Of a stretch of 64,000 bases of DNA, positions 45,687 through 58,249 are shown in pieces. Position 1 is the first letter of the stretch. Each line of letters opens with the position of its first letter. The DNA comes from Endomychus coccineus (taxonomy: Eukaryota; Arthropoda; Insecta; Coleoptera; Endomychidae). The stretch spans positions 161,050,388 to 161,114,387 of the forward strand of contig OY294068.1 of assembly GCA_958510875.1 (NCBI GenBank), in the 5' to 3' direction. Below the pieces are notes generated by a model. It made no database searches, was not told the DNA's origin, and was given only the letters and a program-made list of their open reading frames with translations. The position numbers and the translations under genes were made by a program.

Positions 45687-47150
45687 ATATATGATTATTT
45701 TATAATTATTAGGTAATTTCATCTTTCGTCCAATCTTATTGAATGAGAACTTCTACGTTTGGTAGTCAGTTTTATTACTCCTCCGGTTCAGCACTAATAC
45801 GGTAAATTTCCAATGGCATTACAGACATCAGCTGACTTAGTGTTGTCAATATCAGCGAAATTTCTATCGCAATATTAATCATTATCGTACAACAACGAGT
45901 GGAACCAATCGTGCGCCATTATCCCGAATAGATGGAACTATCAGTATTTTTTAAATTGTCACTCGCGTTCTGAAATGAATAAATAAAACGTATGATCAAT
46001 ATCAACATAAATTTTCCATTTAATTATTTGGCGATTGTTTGGAGCAGTAATGTCCTGCATTATATCTCAAACAAAGATAGAGGATACTGGAAATACAGGG
46101 CAGGGAACTCGAGTGGTAGGAGTAAGATGCCATATGTTCTCAACGATGTAAGAGCGTCTCCTTGCGTGACCCGCAAACTTGTTTTAGAGATGGGAAAACC
46201 GTAGAATAATAGTTCATTCCACTAATACGTCCGCGAGGTACCCATCTCTACTCCTTTGAAAATCTGGTCTCCCATCCATCATTGTCGACGTATATCGGCT
46301 TACCGCATATGGCATAGTTTGTTTCCTATTCTAGTATGACGTGCCTTGTCACATTTAAGCTATACTACTTACTACGGTAAACTTCAATTCCTCGGGCGCC
46401 AGATTTTTCTGAAGGCTTACTCCTTCTTGAGGACTTCTGCTAAGGTCCTCACCACAAACTTGTCACGCTGCTATCTATAGATAGTCTTGTCCCTAGGGTA
46501 GCTACAGTGAAGTATAACCATTGTCCATTGGGCAGAAGAATAGTATCAAAGTTGTAGGTTTTAATTACAATTGATACTTGGTTGTAGCTCATTAAGAGAT
46601 ATAACAGAAATGATTCAATGAAATGGGAATTTCAAATATTAAATATATAATAATAAGAAGTACACTTGGATAATAATTGGTGGATACAATTGAACGGTAT
46701 TTGATACGGGCAATCGACCCAGGTGAAAATGCAAAGAAGCTTAATCGGTATAAGAAAAACTGTTACATCTATTTTTACGATATGTTGGGTCTTAAATTTC
46801 TATTCAACGCTACGGAGTCGGTTGATAAATGAATACATTTACCATTCATAGAAAACAAGTAGTTGCTAGAGTAATGAGCCGTATATGGTGATTATTCGGA
46901 TAGCATTATCAGTTGCAATGTTAACAACAACTAAGATATATCAAACGGTTAAAATGCGGTCGGATCGGAAAATATTGGCCTGTATTAAGTTTGCGATCGT
47001 ACGATATCAGATTTTTACGGTATATTCATATCACTGAGTTTATTCTGTCTAAGTCTACTATTTACAGCCCTATGCTCTCAACAGATTCCCCGGTGATTGT
47101 ATAATAGTATCAGATTTCATACACCTCGCACATTCAGTTTTTAGACAATC
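45687..47150. other. unassigned intronic sequence
   Basis: Around 46070-46330 base composition is more even and carries AGAGATGGG/CCCATCTCT inverted words (46185-46250), but no recognisable gene or SINE. Confidence 0.4.
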
Positions 47151-47160
47151 AAGGCTTATA

Positions 47161-47390
47161 CTTCTGGGATTGACACAGCGTGCAGAAACCTCAACTATCA
47201 TATCTGCAATAACCCCTCCAAACCACGACCGGGGCTTCACGTACGGCACAAGGGTTATCACGATAATCAAACACACAATCACCCCAGCCCATACTTGCGG
47301 GATTGACACAGCGTGCACAAGCCGTTGGCGGTTTGGTCATCTAGGATATACTTATACTTCCGGGATTGACACAGCGTGCACAAATATATC
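47161..47390 (+). repeat. three spaced copies of a ~24-bp motif
   Basis: CTT-(C/G)(T/C)GGGATTGACACAGCG followed by TGCA(C/G)AA occurs at about 47161, 47293 and 47358. The intervening sequence is not repeated. Function unknown. Confidence 0.7.
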
Positions 47391-48835
47391 AAAGACGCCC
47401 TTCTTATTCAAACATACACACTCTGTACACACCGTACAATTACTTGAATCTTCCAATTCACTCAAATGCACAATCTAAGAATTCATTGACTACAACAGGA
47501 TATCATGTGAACGTTACCACTTACAAACCACGGAATCCAGTATATCGTGATGCCGGAAAATAAATATTGGACTATCATTTACCTTATGTTAATTCACTGA
47601 AGCACGGAACGGTGTTACAAATTTGGCACTTTTAGTTCATTACCTATTTAACTATACTACTTCAACTAGCAAGAATCTCAACTCTTTACCTTTCAACTTA
47701 TTTCATAGAAATCTCTATATAACTGTACAACTATCAATTATCTTTGATCAGTATACCGTTGTCTTCTATATGTTTTCCGAGGTTCTGGTCAAGTCCGTAC
47801 CACCAAATCCTTATTTTGTGCCTTTTTCTTCATGTTCCGAACAATGCTTGACGATGACGCTGCTTTCTATATCTGCAATTCGCGTGAATGATGCTCCACC
47901 AATTCCTCCTCGCGAGGGTAAGGAATATTATCGGAGTTTTTGGTTGTACGCAGTTTTTACATATAAGATTGATCAAACTTTGATACAATAATTTACTAGA
48001 TCTCCGTTTTTGCGACATAAATTATTCGGAATGAAGGCAAATATTGAAGCGTGTATGAATGCGCTATGAGCGATTCATACACTACACATTTATTAGTGTA
48101 TAACATCATGGAACGCACATTCATAGTCCACACGAATTCCTGTTGAGATAATGAACTGTTCAACCGGAGTTTACGTGTAATACTCATATTTTCTACATGA
48201 CCCAAAATAAATAATATATCAAATTTTAGTCGTTACACTTGTATATCTAGTATCCGTGATATAAAATCGAATTAGTTATCTCACATATATATGGTTTGGT
48301 TTCATCCTTTACCGTGTGACACAATTTTCATTATTGTTCCTCATATTTTGTTAGAAGAAAATAATTTCCACGAACTTTATTTACCTACGTCTCTACAATG
48401 AAACAGTTAAAAGACGGAAGTGTGTCGTTACTACTCCTTGTTTTTGCATGAATCCGAGCGTACATCACATCAAAGCTACGTCGAAATTATACAACCTACG
48501 GTTCTTTTAGTTGAAAATTATTCAGTGTGAATGAATATGATGGAATATTGAATTATACGAATGCCACTTGAGTTTCATAAAAAATGCTTGAGTACTTCAG
48601 CACGAGATACCCCCAACTCGTTATTCTTCTCATAAAGATGTTTCACCATCCACTTCAATAGATAATTCAATGAAATTAAATTTCATTCCTGAAATTATGA
48701 GATTCTGTTTATAATTCACTGCTATCCCATTGTGTCTCAGGAAAATATCATTTCATATTGCATGTAGCGATACAAGCCACTATAAGATGAGAGTATTGTC
48801 AAATCTGCAACTGAATTACAAAAAAAATGGATACT
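47391..48835. other. unassigned intronic sequence
   Basis: A 122-codon plus-strand ORF (47623-47991) has no recognised domain, and no splice-bounded exon is convincing. Confidence 0.4.
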
Positions 48836-48839
48836 GAGT

Positions 48840-50374
48840 CCAGGGTTAGGTAATACTGAGGGGTAGTGCGCAAAAAGTGTCCAAACTTTCTTTATGTATT
48901 TTTATTGAATTCAATTGAAGACATCTGAAAACTGAAGATCTTTACATAAAAGGCTACTCTCGTTGAAAGTTGACATCTGCAATTGTTTCTGAGAAAATAA
49001 TAATATGCTCTGTTTCTTGATCAAAATGTAATTTGAGCAACAAAACATTTTGAACCTCAAAATGTTATTAGAATTACATTACAAAGTTTTTTACAATAGA
49101 TTTTCACTTTCACAATCTGTACACATGCCCGTAACGTTTTTTTGCAAAGAAAACGTTACTCGCGGTTGGTTCAATAGTTACTGAAAAGTCTGTTTGACAC
49201 ATTGTCCTAGCTCTTTTAGGGTTCCTACTGGAGTAAATTACACTTCATTTTTCTTGTCCACAGACAGTTTATTCAAGCGGGTCTAAATCGGGGAGCCTAG
49301 AAAGCCAATGAATAGGCACCTCACTTCCCCGACCAATTCATCTGTTTGGAAAATAATTATGCAACCACAACCTATGTTCTCTATCATGGTGAGGAAAAGC
49401 ACCGTCATGCATAAGCCGAATCTATCTTCTTGTATCATAGGGAATATCTTCCAGATATTCATAAAAGTAGTTTGGCAGGAATTCTTATTTTACTTTCAAA
49501 TTTTCGGTAAGGAAATGGAAACAAATAATTCTATTGCTTAAAGTTGCTGCCCAAACATCAATGTTAGAACAATGCACATAATTGCTTTGAGATTTTCTTC
49601 TGCCCAAAACTAGGGACTTTTGCACGTCGAAAATACTGTAGCGTGTAAAGGTTGCCTAATCTGTGAATATTGGGCTTGATATAAAATAAGTGTCATGAAC
49701 ATGTTGCGCTGATGACCATTTGGAAAATTGTAACTGGAGACCTAAGACTTCTGGAAGAAGTTCTTGTACCTGGCAAGATGAAATGGAAGAAGTTGTTGCT
49801 TGGCCATTGCCCATGCTACTGCTTGAGGAAATATTTATTTGGATCTAGTTATAACTGAGATTATAATGCAAAATGTTTAAGACCTCTTCCTCCGTCTCAA
49901 CTCTCTGCACCGTATATCTTCATCCACTATAACTTTTTTTCGGCCAGTCTTCCCCCAACTACCAAAATTGTCCTTCGATGTGGATGGTTTTGATCAGGAA
50001 ATTCCTCCACTTATCGTCTGACAGCTTATTGTCTATCTCCATTGCACTTACCTAATGTTTACAATACATCTGCATATTCAGCGTTAGAGTAATAATTAAT
50101 TTTTGTTAACAATAGCTTGTAATTGCACACAGAAATGTCCAAAATAATACTTTGTGTCATTTCAAGGCCAACTTTGTTTTAAGTCCGATCTGTTATCAAT
50201 GAAACATGAATTAAAGTTGGAATTACTTTCCTTACAAAACTATTGCAGATGTCGACTTCCAACAAGAGTACCTTTTTCACTCAAAAATTTCCATAGTTTT
50301 CATTTTTCTTATTGAAATCTCAATAAAAGTTTGAGTACTCTTTACTCACTACCCCCAGTATTACCCACCCCTGG
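48840..50374 (-). mobile_element. decayed mariner-type transposon with short TIRs
   Basis: Ends CCAGGGTTAGGTAATACTGA and the inverted CCAGGGGTGGGTAATACTGG give TIRs of about 45 bp. Minus-strand transposase remnants read FYEYLEDIPYDTRR, then MHDGAFPHHDREH (second catalytic Asp) at about 49410. After frameshift and stop they read IGRGSEVPIHWLSRLPDLDP at about 49330-49270, where the third acidic residue is a glutamate. Many breaks; inactive. Related to, but a different family from, the 17.6-kb element. Confidence 0.75.
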
Positions 50375-50629
50375 ACAAATGTGTTCATTTCTCTTTAGAG
50401 TTTCACGAGGAATGCAATTAGTTATTGTAACGTACAATTTCAATAATTCGTCTCAACACGTTTCTGAAATATTAATTAAAAATCCTTCTCTGGTACTAAC
50501 CGAAAAAGAAGGGATCTTCAAATCGTAGTTGGCACTTTTTTCAAAATCATCTTGTACATGAAAAATTATATCGGTTCACCTTTTACAATGTGGTATGACT
50601 TTTTTTATATTGTGAAATTAAAACACTAC

Positions 50630-51420
50630 TATGTTGATATCAATTTCATTTGTTACTTCTTTTACTCGAGTTTCAGAGGTGTACATATTCAATACAAATA
50701 CGTAACTTCTTGATATTCATCTGTAGGTAGTATAGGATTGCTGTGGTCGATAATTTATGAACTTAGAGGATTATTACTATAGGATTACATGGTGGGTTCT
50801 ACATTCTAATAATGAAGAATTGCTATTAACAGCAGAGTAATCAGAACAATAATTCGTGGAATAAATACATTACATAGCTACATAATGGTGAATAGATTGT
50901 TTATGTTTCATCATTACAGAATAGGGTGTCGTTTTTGTGTTTGTTAATCACTAAACATTCCAGTAAGTTCAGTTTTGCGCCTTTATCAACTATATGTAAA
51001 TTGTCTATTCCAGGAAGAGAATGATTATTATAGAAAAAATGATCTGCAAATATGAAACATGTTTTTGAAAGTCTAAAATATCTTCTACGTTCATTAAACC
51101 TAATAGAAAATGAGTGTCCTGGTTGGTCTATATAAAAGGAATCGCATCCTTGATAAGATAGCTTATAAATGGGTGCTTTTCTAAGCCCGCCTTCAGCAGA
51201 CATTTTCATGTCTATTCTTGAAGATTTTTCAATCACAACTTACTAAAAACCATATAATTCTCTGGCATAGATAGGTAGATGATGCTTTAACATGTTTCAC
51301 AGGCAAAAATAGACAATTAGATGAATCTTTCACATTCTGAATTCAATCCACCCAAAATAAAGTTAACAGTACAAACTGAAATGAACCATTCTATCAACTT
51401 ATCAACACTTACAAACAAGA
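50630..51420 (-). mobile_element. Penelope-like element (family 4), GIY-YIG 3' end (left of pair)
   Basis: The minus-strand ORF 51236-50901 reads APIYKLSYQGCDSFYIDQPG. Its GIY is changed to PIY and its YIG to YID. It continues SIRFNERRRYFRLSKTC, FADHFFYNNHSLPGI and KLNLLECLVI, which carries the expected glutamate. A downstream flank (50630-50900) matches 1.44-1.75 kb. No RT recognised. Confidence 0.75.
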
Positions 51421-51689
51421 AAAGAGAACCACATTTCTTCTGATATTTATCTGAGAAATACGTACTCGGACATCATTATCCCATCAGATTTGTTTATTTA
51501 GTCCTAGATCACAAAAAATGGCTACCTTTCTTTTAATGATACGTATTTTCAATACCATTGTTACAATCAAATTTTCGGCAGTAGTTCAGTGAATACAATT
51601 AAACTAGTCGCAGTAGATAATGGCTATTTATTCCAAATAATAACTAAATTCATCAATCGTAAACAGCAAAACAACATTTACTTCAGTAA

Positions 51690-52380
51690 ATAACCAAAAA
51701 ATTCAGATTTAAGAAGAGAAGAGATTTGTTAGTTTAACTTATTTTGGAAAATCACTGAAAAAATTCGAAACATGATCCCAAATTAGGACATATCATATTC
51801 AATAATAAAGACAATTGATAATTCTGGAGTTTAAGAGCTCAGGAATGCGATTCCTTTCATACAGGCCAAACAGAAGGCTCATATTATTTTAGCTTTGATG
51901 AAAATAAAAGATGCTTTACACTTTCAAATACAGGTTCGCCATTTGCTGATCATTTTTGAGATAATATTCATTATTCCTCTGAAATAGGCAGTTTACATGT
52001 TTTGCATAAGCCGATCAAGGCTCGAAATTAAACTTGATGGAATCTTTAGAAATTTGCATACAGAAAATCAATACCTCACTTCTTAATAGTCAAACAGAAC
52101 TAATTTATTCATCATTATTTAAAGCTATGTAATGTATGTATTCCAAGAATTATTTTTCTAATTAGTATATCATGCTGCTACTATCAATTCCTTACTATTA
52201 GAGTGTTAAAAGTCACCCTGTAATCAGATAGTAATAATCCTCTGAATTCATGGATGACCGACACAGTAATCCGTTGCTACCTACCGATAAATATATATAT
52301 TTTAATTGTATTTGAATACAAATTTGAATGAAAGTTAAAAATAAAAGTGATAACATTGTATTGTTTTACTTTTACAATAT
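51690..52380 (+). mobile_element. Penelope-like element (family 4), GIY-YIG 3' end (right of pair)
   Basis: The plus strand at 51840-52130 reads QECDSFHTGQTEG, FDENKRCFTLSNTGSPFADH and, after frameshifts, a tail ending in a TELIYSSLFKAM-like stretch. The flank at 52230-52380 is the inverse of 50630-50790. It lies only about 120 bp from the S1 exon. Confidence 0.7.
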
Positions 52381-52497
52381 GCACCTTGTATATCTATAAA
52401 TGTTCCGTGAAATTGACATATTATATTGATTGCAATATGTGGATAAAACACACAATCATGCTAAAATGGAATGATTAAGTAATATAAGTGTACTCAC

Positions 52498-52588
52498 CAT
52501 CCAAAATAAAGTTTCGTTGGCGAAATTCGAGTACGTGTCTATCGTAGAAAGAACGCTGAAAATTAGGCATACGAGTACTAACATAAAC
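52498..52588 (-). CDS. KCNQ: KCNQ-type potassium channel, exon encoding S1
   Basis: The 91-bp minus-strand exon has a textbook acceptor (TTCTCTTTGTTTCAG) and donor (GTGAGTACAC). After one base completing a split codon it reads FMLVLVCLIFSVLSTIDTYS, then NFANETLFWM. This matches the S1 segment and S1-S2 loop of KCNQ channels (CLIFSVLSTI...TLFWME). It ends in phase 0, joining directly to EICLVVFFG of the 23.2-kb exon. No disruption. The preceding exon, with the cytoplasmic N-terminus, is not seen between 52589 and 64000. Confidence 0.94.
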
Positions 52589-52981
52589 CTGAAACAAAGA
52601 GAATGTATTAAATAAATTGTTCATATATCAACTACAAAGACACAAATAATCGCAAATTAGATCGAACGAAAATAAAAATATAGCATGCGAGAGTTCCAAC
52701 TTTAAATTTAAGTATCATCCAGTGAAGGCATTAATTAGGTATAAGTCTTGAGACCAACCAGTAATCGGATGTGGAGTTTCATTCATCCATTCGACACGAC
52801 GTTCCCATAGAAAATTTACATTGATTAAACAACTTGATATTTCTCACACAGACCGCACTAATTACTCAATGGTGTTTTCAAGATTCATCAGCATCTCACG
52901 AGTAAAACAAATCTCACTGAACAGAACCAAGGCCAAAGCCAGGAAAGGGATCACTAGGGCAGAAACTCTGTTACAAATGTA

Positions 52982-54043
52982 CGGGGTATCCCAAATTGGT
53001 TGGACGAATGGGGTATCTTCGTTAATACTCGAGATGGAAAAAACCGACACCCATCCGCATCTGCTTTTTTGGGACAAATTTAATGGCTTTTACAAATTTT
53101 ATTTGTCAGTTGTTTTGACGCCACAGTCAACTTTTCGAATTTTGAGCATTTCGACTATGTCTTTCATATCGCTTAAAATCAAAGATATTGTCAAAATGTG
53201 AAAAAATTGTGTTGGCACTTTTTCACTAAGAATCTATTGGCCTAGTCAGTTATTTTTTTCAATTCCTATTTTTGAGGTATGACTCAAATTTATATTTTTA
53301 AATTAAATCATAGTTAGCTTTGTCTGTTATTCCTGAACACACACTTTACGAACCAGTGGATAAGTACCAGCTGACCAAGATCACCGAACCTAACGCCTTT
53401 GCAGTATTTTATTTGATAATATATGAAAGATAAAATATACGTAAGTCTCAGCAGAACAGTAGTCGAACTGAAAGAAAGGTTCGAAATTGTTTTAAGAGAA
53501 ATACCGAACAATAATATATCTAACGCCAGTTGCGAACTTTCTTTTGAGAGAGGGGGAAACCAATTTGAACGTGTCCGTTAATTTGTTTTCGATATTTCAA
53601 TATTCAATATAGGTATATGGAAAGAACGTTATTACTATTGTTATTATTTGTTGAGTAATTTTTTTTCTTTCTAGAGAACTTCATGGGGAGTAGAAATAGA
53701 TTTCAAAGCAACAAAATTAGATTATCAATCGAACATTTTTTCTCATGTAGTAACTATTTTAGACCTTTCATGTTGTATATCGTTGAAATCAGAAAAACAT
53801 CTTCTTTTTAATGAAGTCAAAGCCAATTATGATTTGCAGTAAAAAATATCTGAATACGCCAATGGATTCTTTGTAAAAAGTGCCAACATAATTAAAAGGC
53901 ATTGTCGAAATGGGCAAAAATCGAAAATTTGATTGTGGCGTCAAAAGAACAAACATAGAAAATTTGTAAACGCTACTGAATTTGTCTCAAAAAAAACGGA
54001 CGAGGATGCGTGGTCAGTTTTTCTATCTCGAATATCCATCCTG
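52982..54043. mobile_element. 1,062-bp TIR element (MITE), TA target duplication
   Basis: TA at 52980-52981 and 54044-54045. The left end CGGGGTATCCCAAATTGG is matched in inverted orientation by the right end CAGGATGGATATTCG. The arms share TTTTGACGCCAC, a GCATTTCGACTATGTC-like word, and GTTGGCACTTTTT with AAGAATC(T/C)ATTGGC. Arms extend about 270 bp. The interior (53560-53850) recurs at 56190-56525. No transposase. It sits about 400 bp upstream of the S1 exon. Confidence 0.8.
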
Positions 54044-56185
54044 TACAAGAAACACAGGCGAACAAGTCAATGGACGACAAAAGAGCTACGTAAAAGTATT
54101 ATAAGGGAAGGTAAGGAATTGCATGAAATCTCCGTCGGCGGCGGAAAACTAGTAGAATTAGAAACTATTTTGCTATCTACCACTGTTCGTCATAGAAGCA
54201 TTCGCAGATTTCGCAACTCTTGCAACCAGGAAGGTTAGAATTAATAAATGAAATAATCACAACTTTTGTTTACTGACTCTTTTGTACCACTAGAGGAGGA
54301 AGAATTTTACATAAAATCATTGGAACGTTTTTCCCTCGACCTCATATGACATATAGTTCAGTGGGTATGACAGCACTGGCATAGTTTCAATGCTGTTTCC
54401 GTCGCTGTCTATATAAACGACATTATTAAGAATTAGTAAGTTTTCCAATTTTTCATCAGGTCCTTTCAACATCGTTGAATGTATTTTAACTATTCCAACT
54501 AGCGCTGTTTCGAGCAATAGCTATTTTGGGAAGCCCCGATTCCTCATCATATGGTCAGTTTGCGGTAACTTTCGTGTCTGTCGCGATCTTGGTGTAATAG
54601 GATCTCATGTAAAGATCAACAGCACCGAAAACAGACCCAAAAATTTATTGTCAACTTATTATTCTCCATTTTAAATGAAACCTTATCATCCCTTAATGAA
54701 ATATTCAACGGGTTGAAGCAAATCAATCAAACTTGGGGGATTTATTTATAGTGTTTAGCTTGACTGGAGAAGAATTGAGAAAATCTTTGAAAATGTATCA
54801 TAACATTTCGAAGATAAAATTCGAATACCTTGTTCACCGAATCAATGACAAGAAGTCAAACCTGGTTATTTTTACAACCAATTCTATCTTCGCCAAAAAA
54901 GGTATATTAACTCTGCACAACTCACTGCCTTTATTCCTGTGGTTAACTCAGTTCTGGACCTGACCCTGCCGTTGTGTCATCATTTAAGGAGTGAGGATGA
55001 GTTTCCAAATGTTGGGAAGCCATAGAAATACATCCAAATAATCTTAACTGGACTCAGGATATTACCTCCCCTACATTTGGAAGCCCATCCTCGAAAATTC
55101 CACTTCGCACATAACGCCACAGCTGCAGGGTCAGATGCCAGAACGGAGTTTACCACCGGAAACAAAGCTGTGAACTATGCAGCGTGACGCTGAATTCAGA
55201 AGAAGATTTAAGAAGATTCAGTTTCAGTTCGGCATCAAGTCTTGCTATTGTAACGCAGAATCCATCCGGGAGCCAAGGATTTTTATCGTCATTTTGTTCA
55301 TTCAGCTTTGTATATTGCAGTTACAATGGAGTTTTAGGGTCATCAGGCACATTTCCTGAATATAATGTTGAATGAATAATATATAATACAGTATCCAATA
55401 TGTGCTCATGTAATTTTTTTGTTGTCAATGTTGGTATTTCATCATAATCCGTCACGGATTTGGTTTTTAAACTCGAAATATGTTATAATCAATCCGTAAT
55501 TATTCTATCTTAGTTATGGAGATACAAGATTGAACAGGTAACGTGATGATGTTATCGATTTTTTTGCCATTTTGTTACCTCGATTCATGTAAACATCAAT
55601 AAAAAAAATCTACTACTATTGTTTTGTGGTACGATAGTATCATTAATATTTTTAAGATAGGAGAATTATTATTCCATTCAAGAAATGACAAAGCGTCCGT
55701 CGGTAACATTGCCAGACATAATTGAATTTTAATAAATATATTCTGGATGAATTTTGATCCGGATGTGGGAGAAAGACTGATGTCTGTGAATTAGAAATAA
55801 TTATAAATCCCAGGTCGTGTAATGACTTTCGTTTTGTTGAGCTTCGGTGTTGTGTTGTGCAATCAATTTATGCTTTAGAATGATGAAACAACTGTGCGCT
55901 CCGCATTCATCAGGAGACTAATGGTTTCGCATTTTAAGCGTGTCTACTTCATGGATTTGTTTGCTCGAGGGATTATCAATTAAAACTGGCTTGAATTCAT
56001 TATGCCGCGGAGCGAGATATTAGCTACCTAATTGCTACATATTATTTTTAATTTACTAGAAATTATCTCCAGGACGAAAGTGTTCTATGGAATGGAAGGG
56101 GTGAATGGTGAAATCAGAATATAAGAAAAATTTACTCATCAACAACTATATATTAACAGTTGTTAACTTACTCACTTATTAAAAA
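54044..56185. other. upstream intron or 5' region with repeat relics
   Basis: 54890-55330 contains diverged copies of sequence found at 58340-59045 (GAAGTGGAATTTTCGAGGAT inverted; CAAGTCTTGCTATTGTAACG). A 66-codon minus ORF (54517-54317) has no recognised family. The rest is unassigned. Confidence 0.4.
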
Positions 56186-56189
56186 AGAA

Positions 56190-56525
56190 CCAATTTGAAC
56201 TTGTCTGTTAATTTGTTCTCGATATTTTGATATTTAATACAGTTATATTGGAAGAATGTTATTACTATTGTTATTATCTGTTGAGTACGGGTTTTTAAGT
56301 TTAATGTTCTCATATTTTTTTCATTTGAGAAGTCAAAATAGATTTCGAGGAAACAAAATATATATTATATATATCGTTGAAATCAGAAAAACATCTTCTT
56401 TCTAAACAAGTAAAAGCCAACTATGATTAGCATTAAAAAATATCTGACTACGCCAATGAATTCTTTGTAAAAAATGCCGATATGATTTTTTTACAATTTG
56501 GCAATATCTTTGATATCTAGATCAT
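56190..56525. repeat. second copy of the interior of the 53-kb TIR element
   Basis: Shares CAATTTGAAC(T/G)TGTC(T/C)GTTAA, GTTATTACTATTGTTATTAT and CGTTGAAATCAGAAAAACAT with 53560-53900, in the same orientation. Ends are incomplete. Confidence 0.7.
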
Positions 56526-56689
56526 TATTGAGGTGATGTCTGCGTAAAAACTGTGGAGACTTTCTATTGGTCGTACGGATTTGAAATTTTGCAGATCGCT
56601 TCAAAGTGGTCGAAATAGGATTGTATTTTGGCGCAATAGCCTTGTTCCAACTGAAATTTCTGATATCCATCTTCCAGATTTATAGTATT

Positions 56690-57320
56690 TCATTAAGTCA
56701 GATCTAGATCCCTATGAAGTAAAGGCCCGTGCACTATTGGGAAACTCTGACCATTCACTTATCACTATGACCTGTTTCTATATCACTCCACGAACTGATC
56801 CAAAACCTCCACACACAGTTTGGCATTACTCAGGCGACTGGGATGGTCTACTCATGTTTTCTTCGAGTTTTCTTGGAGAATCATATGTTTTGAATTGGTT
56901 GGCCCAACCTCATGTGCCACAGAGCTAAGAATGGAAACTTACATACCCCATACCAACAAATCACTTTCATCTGGTGAACGATGGTTCGATAAAATCTGTT
57001 CTAGGGCCGTCGCTTCTAAAAAAACAGCATACCGTCGTTGACGTGGTAACCCATGTTTGCAGACCAGAATAAAATAAGTTAGAGCCAGAAATATGTGCAA
57101 TGAAACAATAAATGTTCCGAAAGAGGCATATAATGCCAAAAATAGGATCAAAGCTTATCGAGTGCCCGAATAGCTCACGTTCGTTCTGGAATGATGGGCA
57201 TTTCACTTCCAGCCTATTCCCTCCCCTAACCAAAGATGATGGCACACTGGCTACTACACCACAAGAACAAGCCTTCCCTTTTGTTGGAAAGTTCTTAGCA
57301 AATTTCACTTTGGTTGTTAA
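56690..57320 (+). mobile_element. non-LTR retrotransposon endonuclease end and EN-RT linker
   Basis: The plus strand reads LLGNSDHSLITMTCFY (the SDH catalytic pair of the APE-type endonuclease), then PRTDPKPPHTVWHYSGDWDG. After shifts it reads PTSCATELRMETYIPHTNKS and, near 57200, SLFPPLTKDDGTLA. Same family as 0.1-1.07 and 61.3-61.66 kb, which hold its 3' part. Frame broken; no RT here. Confidence 0.82.
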
Positions 57321-57599
57321 ATTTGTATTAGTAGATTTTCCCTTTGCCACCAGTTTATCGTTTAATCATTTTCGATGAGTTAAATTCAATTAGATCCAAG
57401 TCACCATCTATCCTAAGATCATCAATTTATTTATATGTAAGGTTAGCTCTTTTGTAGTGAGCTAGTTCGTTTAAATATTTGTTTGAAGGAACTAAGGTGT
57501 TAAAGAAGCGATGGTTACATATATTTATTAAATTAGTGAAAATCATACTTTTAATAGTTATTATATTTGAGTTCAGTATGAGTTGTTTTGAAAATTCAA
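57321..57599. other. unassigned sequence
   Basis: No feature recognised. Confidence 0.4.
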
Positions 57600-57985
57600 T
57601 AGCGCGACTTGATGCCGACGTTTCGCCAATCATCACAGGTGGCCTCTTCAGGGCAGACTTAAGCCTTCTGGATTCTTCTGGTTTCTGCAGCGTTATTTAT
57701 TGTAGGAAAAACTTTCACGCTACACAGTTCACTACCTTTCTTCCGGTGCCGTTGTATGATCATATGGTCTACATAATGTATTTCACAACTCTATGTTTCA
57801 TACTGACACCTGCTGGCAGGCTGCTCTCGCAATTGTTCACACTATAATATAATCTTGTTTTACACTGATACTTGATATCACATGAAATATCAAAATCAAC
57901 CACAGAATAAAGACATAAGAAAGCGAAACGTCACTTGAATCTTTAAATAAGAATTTCGGACATTTTTGCAGGTTATTTTCAGCCA
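57600..57985 (-). mobile_element. PLE 3' flank (family 5) plus dispersed repeat fragment
   Basis: 57600-57740 matches the flank of the PLE fragment at 58.25-58.83 kb and carries the best hammerhead-like motif (57613-57655). 57750-57985 resembles parts of the 24-kb direct repeat (GGTCTACATAATG, CACAGAATAAAGACATA). Confidence 0.55.
57613..57655 (-). ncRNA. hammerhead ribozyme-like motif, full core and minimal helix III (PLE family 5)
   Basis: Minus strand: helix I TGCC/GGCA, core CTGAAGA (57651-57645), helix II GCCA/TGGC, intact GAAA. A two-pair helix III, AC/GU, has no loop. The cleavage triplet GTC ends at 57617. The continuous GAAACGTC string with a vestigial helix III is the layout described for Penelope-associated minimal hammerheads, which cleave as dimers. 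Confidence 0.68.
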
Positions 57986-58249
57986 TAAAAACACGGTGGT
58001 TTTTATGTTTTGATAAAAATAACATTGAAAACCTGGTAAACCTGTTCCTATGACGCGTCATTTTTTTCTCATCGGGTACAGTACACTTTTCCGCAAAAGC
58101 AAATACTTCTGGATATACAACAAAACCATAGAGGAAATTACACCTTCGTAGTCCGGAGCTCTACTGCAAATACTAAATTATTACAAATTTTCGGGGAAAT
58201 CAATATCATCTCTACTTCATGCCCTCAAGTGAGGCAGCAAAATTAATGT

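Larger units (their letters stand above)
23371..52497 (-). other. KCNQ intron between the S1 and S2-S3 exons (about 29.1 kb)
   Basis: Donor at 52497 (GTGAGTACAC on the minus strand) and acceptor at 23371. It holds many mobile elements and two isolated coding-like stretches (30.2 and 41.2 kb), listed separately. Confidence 0.85.

Noticed and set aside
54317..54517. 66-codon minus-strand ORF as a host exon
   Set aside because: Plausible amino-acid composition, but no clear acceptor, donor or family match.
56967..57350. 127-codon minus-strand ORF
   Set aside because: Antisense of the non-LTR endonuclease-linker fragment on the plus strand.
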